Positions 50,873 through 62,604 of a stretch of 64,000 nt of DNA are shown piece by piece. The DNA is from Aricia agestis (Eukaryota; Arthropoda; Insecta; Lepidoptera; Lycaenidae): positions 11,036,001 to 11,100,000 of the forward strand of contig NC_056408.1 in the NCBI RefSeq assembly GCF_905147365.1, read 5' to 3'. The notes beneath the pieces were generated by a model. It did not search any database and was not told where the DNA came from. It saw only the letters and a list, made by a program, of their open reading frames with translations. The first letter of the stretch is position 1. Each line of letters opens with the position of its first letter. The position numbers and the translations under genes are program-made.

Positions 50873-51369
50873 CAAACTCGTCATTAAATTGAAGTTTAAT
50901 CATCAAAATATGAAATATTATGTCTATGTGGCCGTTAGATCCAATTGCCAATAACTTGTGTTATTTCACTCGTTCTTCGAGTTTATAACAAAAAGAACTT
51001 TGTTTTTAACCAAAGGTTAACTTCAACGCAAGCGGGCCTCGGTATAGTATTTCAACCCACACATCACCCAAATCGCATTGGGCTTGTATTCGACGTTTCG
51101 AATTGACATTTTTCATCCGTAAAGATTTTCTTGATGTGGGGTAATCTCGAGCTTACTATGTTTTTCAATACAACGTTGTTATAAATTAAATTAAATCAAG
51201 ATTAACATCTCTTTAAATATAGGTAAATTAAGTCTATGCCTACTGTTTATTGTACACAACTTATAGATGTACAGAATTTCGTCAAGCTTTATTCATAATA
51301 ATTATTAATTACTGAAGTTGTCATAAATGGACGGACTGGTAGACAGAGAAATTATAAGGGTTCCTTATA

Positions 51370-52020
51370 CAAGGTGTAACAAAAGTGATAATTAATACTT
51401 TAGGGTGTGTATGTGTCCCTTATATTGAGTGAATCGTGAAAGTAGCAGCGCTGAAAGAGCGATTTTTTTTGCTATTTGTATGGGCAAGCGCTCCAACGTC
51501 ACGAGTTTCCCCATACAAGTGAAAAAAATGTTGCTCATTAAGCGCTGCTACTTTCACAGTGAACTCTATGTAATACAGAGGACCCATGCACACCCTAAAC
51601 TCACTAAAGTATTATCGCTGAGGGCCTGTCCACATCTCCACGTCACGACGCGCGTCGTCAACGTGGAACGCTGCGGTAACGTCGCACGGTAGTTAATACG
51701 TTGACGTGACGTGTAAATTTACGTCAACGTAACGTAAAAATGCACGTATTTTTCCTTCCCTTTCTCCGTTTTTAACAATAGCAAAAGCAGAATACGTATT
51801 GTGCGGTCCACATCTAGATCAGTAGTGAAGAACGCAGCAGTTGTACAAGGCATGGCGACGTACAATGTTGCTATATCGTGATGTGCATTTTACATTACGT
51901 TAACGTAAATTTACACGTCACGTCAACGTACTGTGCCACGTTAACGCACCGTTCCACGTTGACGACGTCGTGACGTGGAGATGTGGACACTGGACAGGCC
52001 CTTAGTTTTGTTACACCCGA
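51370..52020. mobile_element. second copy of the TA-flanked foldback MITE, split by a nested MITE
   Basis: This is the same family as 33735-33998 (AAGGTGTAAC ... GTTACACCC, TTTAGGGTGTG, CGTCACGAGTTTCCCCATAC). Its right arm is broken by the element 51622-52001. TA flanks both ends. Confidence 0.8.
51622..52001. mobile_element. Harbinger-type MITE nested in the TA-flanked MITE
   Basis: The TIRs GGGCCTGTCCACATCTCCAC and GTGGAGATGTGGACAC..GGACAGGCCC have long CpG-rich arms rich in ACGTCAACGT. The flanks are TGA (left) and TTA (right). The uninterrupted relative at 33735-33998 has TTA at this point, so the left copy is a mutated TTA duplication. Confidence 0.85.
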
Positions 52021-52022
52021 TA

Positions 52023-53574
52023 GTTACTCAGGAACCCTAGTCCCTAAAAAGGATGGTACTGCTGGACAACTTTTGTATTTTTGTTAAATAAGCGTGTAAA
52101 CTAAGGTATTTTTAAAATTTAAATTAATAAACATATCAGGTATCTACACACATGATTTGCTCGAAACAACCAAAGTTATTCTGAACTACAGCGGTTTACA
52201 AAATAACGGCTCTAAAGTTTACCTCGTTAACAACTTCGGCGATAGATTCTAGCGTGAAGCTGGCCATCGAGTTAACACTTCGATTGAATTGGATAACAAT
52301 ATTATGTTCGTTGCTTAGATTTTGCTATCAATGGCTTGGGGTTCCTAATCATTTCTATCGGATTTACCTGACATTTTAAATATCATCATTAAATAATGTT
52401 AAGACTTAAGGCGCTCCCCCTACGGAGATGCCGTAATTTACCGTATTTAGAGCCTTATAAACTCATAATTTGAAAGCTACAAATTTATAATAAAAATACA
52501 GCAATAATCTTCAGTAATCAACATTATTAATTTCCTATTTTTACCCGACTGCCGGGAGGGTTATTATTTATTAAATTCATGATATCAGCTTGCAAAGTAA
52601 TACCAATTTATTAAAATTCAAGCACACTTTCAGCATCTCCCTAGTATTTACAAATAACGTTTATTTGAAACACACGACAATTGATAGACAATTTGATTCA
52701 CTTCATAATTCCCCGTTTGAATTTTTTTAGATCAATTTTGAACTAAGATATGTAATTAAATAGGATTTTTGTGCGATCTCGGCAACGCCACAATAGACAT
52801 AACGACCAGTAGTTCGACTGCAAAGAGACGGACAGGTTTCAATATCTGTCAAATTCGTCGGGTTTCACTAGGATTATGAACGGAATGTGCCTCGCGCTGG
52901 CTGATATAATTTATTTTAAAATAAAGATTTCAAAATTGGATTCTGACAATTTTAATCGCATGTGCCAAAACACAAACAACAATACGACCAAAGAGGAACA
53001 CGTCCAGCGAATATGTCATAGTTTTAAATTCGTAGGTAACAAGTTAACAACCCTAGCGACGATTTTCGTCATAATACGTCAAATTTAAACATTTCAACAT
53101 CAGTTCTAAGTCGGCATACTCTATCATTCTGTCTACTCTGGCAACGCGTCAAATGTATGGCCAAGGTCGTTTGCTCAGGGGATGGCCTTAAGAGTGCACT
53201 TTTTGCGAATAGTAAAAGATGTTAAACGCGTGTCCTAACTCCTCAGGATAATAATAATATGTATTTTCTTCTTGTTTATTCTAATTTTATTTATGCAAAT
53301 AATAAGTCCTATAAACATAATAGCCTTACTCGATAAATAAGCTATCTAACACTGAAATAAGTTTTTAAATCGGACCTATAGTTCCTGAGGTTAGCGCGTT
53401 CAAGCAAACATACTCTTTAGGTTTATAATTAGATTTTTTTAAATTATCACTTGACAAACTCGAGTCTCGATCTAAAAGACTATGAAAAGTACCAATAACA
53501 CATAATAGGCTCATAATCGACGACGCATAGTGTAATATGGTAGTGATGATGATGACGATGAATGTAATTTGCAT
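52023..53574. other. intergenic, no feature recognised
   Basis: AT-rich. The frame at 52876-53088 has no recognisable domain. Confidence 0.45.
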
Positions 53575-54130
53575 AGTAGCATAATATGCTTTCCGTTCTT
53601 AAACAACGCCGAAACTCCCAAACTTGTATCTATAAAGAATCAGGAGTTCTCTCAGCACCTTCCGAGCCACGGTATACCAGGTATACCTCGGTGCAAAATC
53701 TTACTTGTTGGTAGCATAATATGCTTAGAATACTTCTCACGAAACCGAAGTCACCACACGTTTCCCTATAAAATTTGAGGAGTTCCCTCGATTACTTATG
53801 GATCCTTCATCAGATCACCACTTTTGTGAATATAATACTAAATTGGGATGATACCCTATATACCAAAAGAAAAATTTTGACAATCGGTTTACAAACGGCG
53901 GAGTAATCGTTGAACATAAGAAAACGAACATAACACCTCCCCCATTTTGAATGTCAGTTAAAATTGTAGCCTATGTGTTATTCTGATGTATCAGTATAAG
54001 CTATATTATTGTAAAGTTTCATTAAAATCCGTTCAGTAGGTTTTGCGTGAAAGAGTAACAAACATCCATACATCCACACATCCACACATCCATACATCCA
54101 AACAAATTTTCGCATTGATAATATTAGTAG
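53575..54130 (+). repeat. interspersed repeat with (CATCCACA)n minisatellite
   Basis: It has GGTATACCAGGTATACCTCG, TTTGAGGAGTTCCCTCG, a GTTTCATTAAAATCCGTTC stretch and CATCCATACATCCACACATCC at 54064-54100, ending TTTTCGCATTGATAATATTAG. This is a common lepidopteran repeat pattern; class not certain. Confidence 0.5.
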
Positions 54131-54194
54131 GAAGTAGGATATAGGTAGTAGCAACTAATATATTATACTCTGTGGTAGTAGTATATATTTCAAA

Positions 54195-54345
54195 ACCAGT
54201 GTCGGTTTTAGCTCTACCAGCGCCCTGGGCGAGATTTTGTCGGCACCCAGGGTACCGACTGCCTTTAGCGCCCTTTTTATCCGGTGCCCTGGGCAGTCGC
54301 CCAGCGTCCCCCCCCCCCCCCCCCCCAACGCCGCTACTGTTTATA
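54195..54345 (+). repeat. GCGCCCTGG / CGCCGCTAC repeat, copy 2, with poly(C)
   Basis: AGTGTCGGTTTTAGC, CCAGCGCCCTGGGCGAG, TTTTATCCGGTGCCCTGGGC and a C run at about 54308-54327 before AACGCCGCTACTG. Class unresolved. Confidence 0.55.
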
Positions 54346-57158
54346 ACCAAAACGTATAGTGGCATACATATCATTAACTACGTGTACCTAGGTACCAAAG
54401 GCATATCCATATTTTTCTTTCGTCATATAAAGTTTAGGTATAAAGGAGCTGGAATTTCCGATCTATATATAACTTAATAAACAAAATAATAATGTTCGCA
54501 ACGACGCGGGTACTGCGAACTGGTGTCACCAAAGTGGAACTTGTACTTGATTATTTTCTTGACATATGCTGCCACCTGTCACCTTAAATAGTTCCTACAC
54601 GATCCGTATTCTTTATCAATATTTACAAACTTGTACTTTCAAATGTTGTACTTTAAAAATGTAATTTTAAATCCAATGTAGTTAAAGTTCCTTGCAATTC
54701 ACAATCACAATCGAATTGAGCTTCGTCCGAATGCGAAATGTGTTTTCATAGTTTGGTTCAATGCACGCTAAACTGCTAGAACAACGCCATCTATGATACG
54801 AAGAAGAGAACTCACTGAAAGGTTCAGTTACTCAGTTACAGTAACAAAACCATTCCAACGAACTGGGTCGCTGTTTGAGCTCACGTTGGTTCATCAGCAG
54901 ACCTCAAAATACAGATTTGTTCTGTATTCTGAGCAGCAGACACAGATGACGCTAAGTGGTAAGGTCAACAGAGTTAACTTCTCAAATCGAATCCAATTTA
55001 CAAGTGATGTCATACAATTTAGCTGCAGACTGTTCATTTAGATTCACATGATATAAATTGAAGAAAGCTGTAATTTGATATTGCAATATATCAAGTAGGA
55101 ATGGATTTATTGTTATACATCATCTTCCATTTTAATGAGTAGTTTTTGATACTCAGGCTTAATAAATAATTATTGCAAAGCTTTTTTGGCAAGAAATTGT
55201 TTTGAATGTTTTGACTTCTTGATAACTTTATGTATATGTATAACTTTTGATGAAAATATATAAATTAAAAGCTTTTTAAAAATATTGAGCTTTTGACATT
55301 CTCCATACTCATTATTCTTCGGAATATTTTTTTAACAATAAATTAATATTTCTATGCTGTGTCACAATAATATCAGCATTTGTATTTATTTCATAAAATG
55401 GCCTTGAAATAGTAAGCATACAGAATAAGTTACTAAAAAAGATAGTTTAAAAAAACCTTAAGCTTTATTAAATGCAAGTGCTTACCGTGTTAAGTTTGTG
55501 AATAATCCAGGGATGAGATAACTAATTTAGTTGACCAAATAAGCATCATAGGCATATAATTTCACTATAACAGAAGATACCAGTAGCACTAGAAATTTTA
55601 AAAAGTAAAAATCTCCTGAGAATTCCCAATTCACAGCACTGATAGACGCTCCACTACAAACTGTTGATAGTAAAACATCTCCAGCACACTCTCAATAACA
55701 TTTCAATGTTGGCGGGAATGCACTCCGTCGTCCGTCTCACTCGCACTCACACACTTTGGATATCTCCGTTTCATTAGGGTGTCGATTAACGTTAAACCAT
55801 TACAGCGAGAACAAAAAAGGGTCCCCTTTGAGTAAATTGTAATATATCATCGCCCTGACGTGAGTTTGGGGTCCTCAGTGGATCTCTTTTGTCCGATAGC
55901 AGTTAAACTCCTGGCTGACGCTTGTCTTCGCTAACTGGAACTTATTTTATGATACAGCTGCCTTTTGCACATAAAATTTGCGAATTAAGTACTCATATAG
56001 TATTCGTAAGCTAGACTGACTTTATGAGAGGATAATATTATGATAAATGTTTGTCTGTTTCTCTGTCTGTTACTTTTCAGGCCTAAATCTTTGGAACCGA
56101 TTTGAATAAAATTCGGTAGAGACTCAGAGAGATACAATTAGTCCAAGTAAAGAATTAAAATAGTTTATATCCCCGCAAAATGTACGGTTTTACAAATTTA
56201 GGGGCAAAAAAGTTACGAACTAAATTTATTTTTTAATATGATCATCTCTTCGCTATAAGCACAGGGGTAAAAATACGCAAAGGTAAGCCACAAATGTTAC
56301 AATCACGCACGGCTTAAACTCATTTATCAAAAATGTTAACAAAAGCATAGAATACGTCATGCAGCTGACTCAGACGATAACGCACTTTGAACGAATTCTG
56401 GTTTGGAAATTATAGATTTACTTTATAAACATACCTAGTATAAAAAGGTTCAAATAAACTAAAGTACCTAAAATCACTCTTCGTATATAAGAAACTATAA
56501 CGACCATCTAGATTTAAGAATGCTGAGTGTGGAAGTTTTAAATATAGTAGCCGGTAATTTAATATGTCTATTGCATTAATTATTATGAATAATATTACAT
56601 ACTTACTATCTGGTAAATGGTACGCTCGTCATCATCAGACAAAATCATAACAATATGCCTATTATATCGTTCTTAAATAAGCGTGACTTGTCTACTTAAT
56701 GGAACCATGATATTTTTTATAATTATTGTAAAATATACAACACGCACCAGCTCTGAGATCTGGTATTATGGATCAGAGAGACTACACGGCAGAATATACC
56801 TCAATAATTCCTAAGAGCTCGTGCATAAAATACACCCACTTAATACCAAAACAATATAAAAGCTTTTTGTATGCGATGACTTATAATTGAAGTAAAGTGG
56901 CGTTTGGCTACTGGAATATATCCTTACCTACTTATTTTTATCTATTGTGAAGGGCCGTTACTATCGGCTACCTGGTATGTTTCTCTTATCAGAACACAAA
57001 GAACTCGGACAAGTCAATATGTAGCACACAAATGAACGAAGTCATTACCAAATTAACGATATCCAGGTGAACAAAAAAGCATTTAGTAAACAAATCTTTA
57101 ACGACGCGGTCGTAGTTTTGTGACAGTGAAAAAACTTTGTGCAGTGTTTGTTGCCATC
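54346..57158. other. zen upstream region
   Basis: It contains one decayed Helitron-like repeat (56025-56215) and otherwise looks single copy, so the proximal zen control region is probably here. A CAGT initiator-like site (GTGCAGTGTT) lies at about 57139-57148, just before the ATG at 57159. No TATA box is convincing. Confidence 0.45.
56025..56215 (+). mobile_element. Helitron-like repeat, decayed, upstream of zen
   Basis: TTTGTCTGTTTCTCTGTCTG, GGCCTAAATCTTTGGAACCG and CCCCGCAAAATGTACGGTTT match the family. The 3' hairpin is missing. Confidence 0.6.
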
Positions 57159-59201
57159 ATGTCTACTGCTAGCAACTCCCAGCCTCCAAGCCTACAGTCT
57201 GACGAAGATTCAAGAGTATCGTTGTCATCTGAATTATCTGCAGACACCACAGTGCAATACGAGGAACGGACTGAAAATGCACCGCCAAAAGATATGTACA
57301 AATTGGGCCCTCTGACATCCCATGGAGTGGAAGATATCCTTTCCGAAGGTGTTCGCTTTGAAAATCAAGATAACAATTTGCAAGATTGCAAAATGGAAGG
57401 GATACCCGGAATATCCGGGTCATACGTTCAAGATTATAACTCCCGAGATTCCACCGGGTTCAGTATACACGATATTCTTGGCCTACCACAGTCTTACAGC
57501 AACAATACGCATGAAACTTTGGATTCTGCGTACGAGTATTCGATGCGACAGTACGATTTAAGGAAAACCTCAACAAAAATTTATAGGCACAATACCGAGG
57601 AAAGAATGCAAGACGATTGCACAACTAAAAGCGGCGCTATAATAATGAACAATCAACAACTGGAAAATCTGGACATGTATAACAGGCAGTATTTTGTTAA
57701 TGAACCTGTACGTCGACTTCAGAAAAGCAGTTTAGACTACTGTGCGGTAAAGGAATCTGAGGAAGACCTCGATGACATTAGTGCACCGCGATACTCAAGT
57801 CAGGTAAATATATAACATTCAAGCAATAATGACTCTTAAAATAAATTATCAGCAAACCGCACTAACCAGAAGTTACCTATCATCTAGATACGTCACTTAA
57901 ATATTGAACGAATGCGATATTTATTTCATTCTTTACCAAATCGTTTTCTTAGATAGATGTTTTTTACTTTTTCATTGTTTTTATAAATACTTACTTTTAA
58001 AATAATATGTTTTCTTGGTGAGTTATCAGTGATAGTAACATTTTAAGCTATCAATTAGTTGTTAACAGCTGTACGGTTTAATTATTAAATATATCACTGT
58101 ATTATTTTCCTTTCAGACATATTCTTGGAGCGAAAATGCATCTTCTGAATTAACGAACCAAATTGATAATAGCGCTGTCGGGATGTCAAATGGTAAAATT
58201 AATAATGATTAGTAACGCTAATACTGATTAATTTATATTTTTACGTTTTAACAGTATATTTTTATGTTACAGATATGGCTGCAAATTCGACGTATCATCA
58301 AAAGAGCTTTACTAAAAGAGCACGCACAGCATATACGAGCTCACAACTAGTGGAGTTAGAAAATGAGTTTCATCAAAACAGGTACCTGTGTCGGCCTAGG
58401 CGCATTGAATTAGCTAACTACTTACAATTGTCTGAAAGACAAATAAAAATATGGTTCCAAAACAGAAGAATGAAGTACAAGAAGGATAATAAACTGAATA
58501 AGCCGTCATCTTCAATCGCTGATAGTCCATCGACTAGTTCGAAAGAAGCCTCCCCGAGTCAAGACCACAAGATGAGTCACAGTAGAAGTTGCGGGAGTCA
58601 CGACCTTCATAGACGTTTTATATCTGACAGTCACTCCAATCATCACAAGCTGTATGTAACTGCAAACGATGCAGTTACAAATTCTTCGGAATTTTCGAAC
58701 GTCTCTTCGTTGAAGTCATCGTTGGTGAACAGTACCCAAAGTACAATGGAAGTCTCATCGTGTACGCCAAACATACACTCGTCGTATTATTCCTCGGATA
58801 ACAACAATGTATACGTATCTGAAAGCTATCGTTACGGTAATGATGAATCATTACAAATAAGTTCGACGGCTATGGCAGGTATATCAAGTGACAGTTACGT
58901 ACCGAATGGAGCAAATCTTAGAATCAATGATGAAGGGACTCGATACCCTGCTGGTAATCCATTTTACAGTGTTTTTCCTAATGGAATAGTTTTGCATCCC
59001 CCAACTGCTGAATCATACGGGTTCAACACTGGAATACCAACTATATCAGCTCCGACGTACGATGATAGTGGCTTATCTCTAAGGACAACCGGCTTATCAA
59101 TACCACAAGAGCCTTACGTCTACGGAACTTCTTCTGACGCATCTACAAGCAATCCAAGTAGCAGCACTTCCAACAAGTATTCTTCTTACATATCACTTTA
59201 A
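57159..59201 (+). CDS. zen: zerknullt (Hox3-class homeodomain transcription factor), 3 coding exons
   Basis: Homeodomain transcription factor of the Hox3/zen class; it acts in the nucleus, and in Lepidoptera zen works in the extra-embryonic serosa (family knowledge). I join exons 57159-57803, 58117-58192 and 58273-59201 using GT/AG borders with phases 0 and 1; the total is 1650 nt, 549 aa. The homeodomain is about residues 254-313 and starts TKRARTAYTSSQLVELE; helix 3 reads IKIWFQNRRMKYKK, with R5, W48, Q50, N51 and R53 all present. NRYLCRPRRIE in helix 2 is typical of Hox3. The N-terminal exon (215 aa) is acidic and polar with no domain I recognise, and the C-terminal tail is Ser/Asn/Thr rich. 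No clear YPWM hexapeptide is seen; a lone Trp (TYSWSE) starts exon 2. I chose the ATG at 57159 because the reading frame upstream of it has no ATG. Intron 2 is only 80 nt. A poly(A) signal AATAAA lies at 59891. Confidence is high for class and gene model, lower for the exact start. Confidence 0.95.
57804..58116 (+). other. zen intron 1
   Basis: This is a 313-nt AT-rich intron, donor GTAAAT and acceptor TTTCAG, phase 0. No repeats are seen in it. Confidence 0.9.
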
Positions 59202-59218
59202 TTTAGTCACACTAGTGT

Positions 59219-59495
59219 CATGGGCGCCGGCAGAAATAATTTCCAAGGGGTGCAGATTTTAGTTTTCTTACTGTTCTTTTCTTTTCACTTTTTTACGAAC
59301 AACAGTGGCTGTCTATTTACGTCAACATAAAACATTTAGTGCCGAAACATTACTACTAACTAATGACAACTAACTATCCTTGTACGGCATGGTAATAGGG
59401 TTACAAAATGCTTTTTATTTCAATAATTGCTGTTGATCCCGAGATTTCCAAGGGGTGCAAGTGCACCCCCTGGCACCCCCCTGCCGGCGCCCATG
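59219..59495. mobile_element. hAT-type MITE in zen 3' UTR
   Basis: The TIRs CATGGGCGCCGGCAG and CTGCCGGCGCCCATG are flanked by a perfect 8-bp duplication ACTAGTGT (59211-59218, 59496-59503), the mark of hAT elements. It starts 17 bp after the zen stop codon and ends before the zen poly(A) signal, so it should be transcribed in the zen 3' UTR. Confidence 0.92.
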
Positions 59496-59890
59496 ACTAG
59501 TGTAAGTTTTATTTTAAAATTAGAAATGTTGACCATAATAATTATTTTCATTACTCTTAAAGTAATGTTTTAGAAACGAATTTATTATTCCTTTAAACTA
59601 GTAGAACTTGGCCTAGTTGAACTAAGAAACTGGTCATGTTTCATAGTAAAGTAGATCCTATTATTTATGCGTTAAAGTGGATAACTCAAAAGCCAATGGC
59701 AGGCAACAGAGACAAATATTTATCTTCGTGTGCGCATGGCTTTGCAACTTATTAGTGGATCTACGTATTATTTTATATTTATTTTGTTGATTTTTGTAAT
59801 AGTTTAAGCACAATTATTACTATTTAATTTTAAGGTCATTGTTTTCTTATACTGTATCATTCCTTATAAAACATTCATTTGTGAAATCTA

Positions 59891-59896
59891 AATAAA
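59891..59896 (+). terminator. zen poly(A) signal
   Basis: AATAAA lies about 690 bp after the zen stop (about 400 bp without the MITE and its duplicated site) and is followed by a T-rich stretch. It is the first canonical hexamer I see downstream on this strand. Confidence 0.6.
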
Positions 59897-60011
59897 AGTC
59901 TTTTAAGTTCTTAAGAAGTAATTTATTTTTATGTTGACATAATATTTATCAATACAATATAATAATATTTACATACATTTTGTAACTTAATATAGGCTTA
60001 ACGTAAACTAT

Positions 60012-60017
60012 TTTATT
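60012..60017 (-). terminator. poly(A) signal of the minus-strand gene
   Basis: AATAAA on the minus strand lies 63 bp after the stop. A second lies at 59922-59927. Use of the second would bring the two convergent transcripts into contact with the zen 3' end. Confidence 0.55.
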
Positions 60018-60079
60018 GAGATCACTGTTATGTTTTTTTTTTAATTCAGAGCTTCAAATTGGCAAGTCTATATAGCACT

Positions 60080-62604
60080 TCAATCTTCTTCTTCACTGCA
60101 TCCTGCAGGTGATATTGGTTCATATAATGTTTCACATATTACTTTACTAACGTTGATTTTTCTTGATAAACATTCTGATATTGCAGTTCCTATTTCCTTC
60201 AATATCGTATCATTTAGTGCAACATAGCCGTATTGGTTCGCATTTAATTTTATGTATTGTTCTATAAAATCTAACCGGTCTGTTGAAGTACAAATTTTAT
60301 TTGCTAGCTCTTCATAAGTATTAAATTGGTAGGAGTCTGATTGAGGATTTTTCACAACAGCTTTTAGTCCATTTCTGTTAATAAGGACGTATTTAGCTCG
60401 CTTCTGCTCTAAATAAGGATGGTATGTGTTTGGATTGGACCTCACTGGTGCTGAAATTTTATTTTTAAATATTTAAATTTGTATATTATGTTATTTTGAA
60501 AGCTACAATACGATATTATTAAGAAAGCTTAAAATATTTTGACACGAATTATTGACATTTTCACAAGCACAGCTAAGTGTAATTAATTATCGATATAAAT
60601 TTTTATATTCAACTTATAGTTTTACTTTTTACTATGCCACTTTTTATAGTTTAATTAATAAATTATGGTCTAAATTATACTACTTTATAATTTTCTTGAC
60701 TGTTGTTAGACATTTCTATTTTCTACATAATGTTATGCTTACCAGATGTTATAAAATATCGTCGTGGAATGTTTTCACTATACGCGTTTGTATCTTTTTG
60801 CAGTGGTGTTCTTGTCATCTGATTACTCTGAAATAAATAATTAATTATTCATTAATTAATTAAATAGAGGTTTTCATTAGTAGCAATATATTATTATTCT
60901 TTATTTGACGACCTTCATGGCTCAGTGGTTGGGCGTATTGGCAACTCTCATGCCGGGGGTCGCGGGTTCGAATCCCGCCGACGGAACAAAAAGTTTTTAA
61001 TGTTCCTGGGTCATAGATGTGTCACTTGTATTAAATATGTGTATCATATAATAATAATCTTAAGCATATATAATATTATAGTATAAAGTATTAAATATAT
61101 TTCCGTTGTCTGGAACCCGTAACACAACTCACAAGTCCTTCAGGTATTTAGCATGGGGCCACTGACGTGGTGTGAAGCGTCTATAGATATTATAAAAAAA
61201 ACTGTAAAAATATTATATTCTTATTTCAGAAAGTCACTTTTAATCTTACCTTTTCTTTAGATAACGTGCTGTAGACAATCGGCATCCTTTCATTCGAACG
61301 GCACATCTGCAACAATAATTATTGTAACTTTTATGGTCTGTGTAAACAGACGACGTGACGCGACGGAACGATGCATTTCAAAACGAGCCAGTCAAAATTG
61401 GAACAATATATTATGGTGTATCCCAACACCGCGGGTGGCAATGTGTACCGTCTTATGTATTTAACAAAGTTCAGTTTTGAGTAACTTTTTGAATTGCATC
61501 CACGCTTTACCAATATTATGTGATCTTATGAAGTCCAATAATACGTACTACTTTTCCAGCTAGAGTTCTCCGTATGTAGTCTTGTAGTGGATCGTTGTTG
61601 CTACTGAGCCAGGGCTGAAAAAGAAGAAGAGCTAAGTTAGCAACATAAAATAAATAAAAATTAACACAAATAACACATAATGCTTTATCGCATTAAATAC
61701 ATTAATTTTAGATGGTACCAACTACCATTGTAGGACATAATAATATTAGCATAGTCGCCGGTAGTGCTAAAGCCGGCGCTGATAATATTATGGTCATTTT
61801 GATATTCACACCAGTGAAAATACTAATATGGCCGAAGTTAATAAACAAAATGTCAAGGATATGTATACCTTTTTTGACGAATTGCAATAATTGTGATCCC
61901 TTATGCACACTCTGCTACATCCACCACTGGCAGCTAAGCGAAATGACTGAAATAAACAAGTGAATAATCTACATTCAGTGACGGATTAACCCTTAATCAA
62001 ATTAAGCAATTGCCTAGAGCATCACGTCTGAGGACACCAGAAGAAAGACAAAAAACATCCGTCCTTAGGGCATCACGTCTCACCACTCTCACTTCACCAA
62101 AAAACTCACCAAAAAAAGTTTTTAAAAAATAACTAATGTTTTTAGGTGGTAAAACAGATTCTAGTTGACATACGGATGGGTGGGGGGGGAGCCTACACAG
62201 GCATGGATTGCTTAGGGCATCAAGTAGTCTTAATCCGTCACTATCTACATTCTACTTATTGATATTATAAAATAATATGATAAATTAAGTTAACTATGAA
62301 TGCACGTTTGTTACTCTTGCACACAACATTTATTCATTGGGTAACAGTTAAGATTAAGACTCAGCAACAGATCACTAATTAGTTACTACGTAAACTCAGC
62401 TCTGATTCTGATGATAAATGATTAAAGATCCTGTGAGATAGATACGTCTATGGCTTAACGTTCTTGAAGCCAGCTGGCTTGATAGGTTAATATGATTACT
62501 ATACTATGCAATACAATCGACTAGGTTTTCAAGTGATAATATTAAGTCAAACTTACCGGTGAAATCTCCTGGTCGTGGCATTGCTTTAATAATGGTTTAG
62601 ACAT
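60080..62604 (-). CDS. unidentified five-exon gene between zen and the Shx-like gene, 207 aa
   Basis: I do not recognise this protein. Five exons join in frame on the minus strand: 62604-62557 (ATG to donor gtaagt), 61614-61552, 61306-61250, 60827-60743 and 60450-60080. All introns are GT-AG; phases are 0,0,0,1; the total is 624 nt, 207 aa plus TAG. An in-frame TAA lies 9 nt before the ATG, so the start is well bounded. Acceptors are strong (for example a long pyrimidine tract before 61614). The last exon (about residues 85-207) is the bulk: it starts APVRSNPNTYHPYLEQKRAK, continues with a predicted alpha/beta-like stretch (AKYVLINRNGLKAVV; YEELANKI; DRLDFIEQYIKLNANQYG), and ends in an acidic GCSEEED. 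No signal peptide, membrane segment or zinc motif is seen. It converges on zen. Introns 1 and 3 contain a hAT-type MITE and a SINE. Five independently matching splice phases argue strongly for a real gene; the function is unknown. Confidence 0.85.
60907..61190 (+). mobile_element. tRNA-headed SINE inside intron 3 of the minus-strand gene
   Basis: The head (about 60907-60987) has A box TGGCTCAGTGG and B box GGTTCGAATCC with a perfect T-arm (GCGGG..CCCGC). The body carries an ATAATAATAAT stretch and a GGGGCCACTGACGTGG segment. The 3' limit is approximate. It lies wholly within the intron 61249-60828, antisense to the host gene. Confidence 0.8.
61976..62243. mobile_element. hAT-type MITE in intron 1 of the minus-strand gene
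   Basis: The TIRs CAGTGACGGATTAA and TTAATCCGTCACTA are flanked by a perfect 8-bp duplication TCTACATT (61968-61975, 62244-62251). A subterminal GGGCATCA motif is repeated. It contains a short G run. Confidence 0.9.

Noticed and set aside
57120..57158. Extension of zen upstream of the ATG at 57159
   Set aside because: The extra codons begin with GTG and read like 5' UTR; no upstream ATG exists in frame.
60907..60987. Possible tRNA gene
   Set aside because: The T-arm is perfect, but there is no matching acceptor stem or sound anticodon arm; a SINE body follows.
61712..61963. 83-codon plus-strand open frame
   Set aside because: It lies in intron 1 of the minus-strand gene with an overlapping frame on the other strand; no supporting signal.
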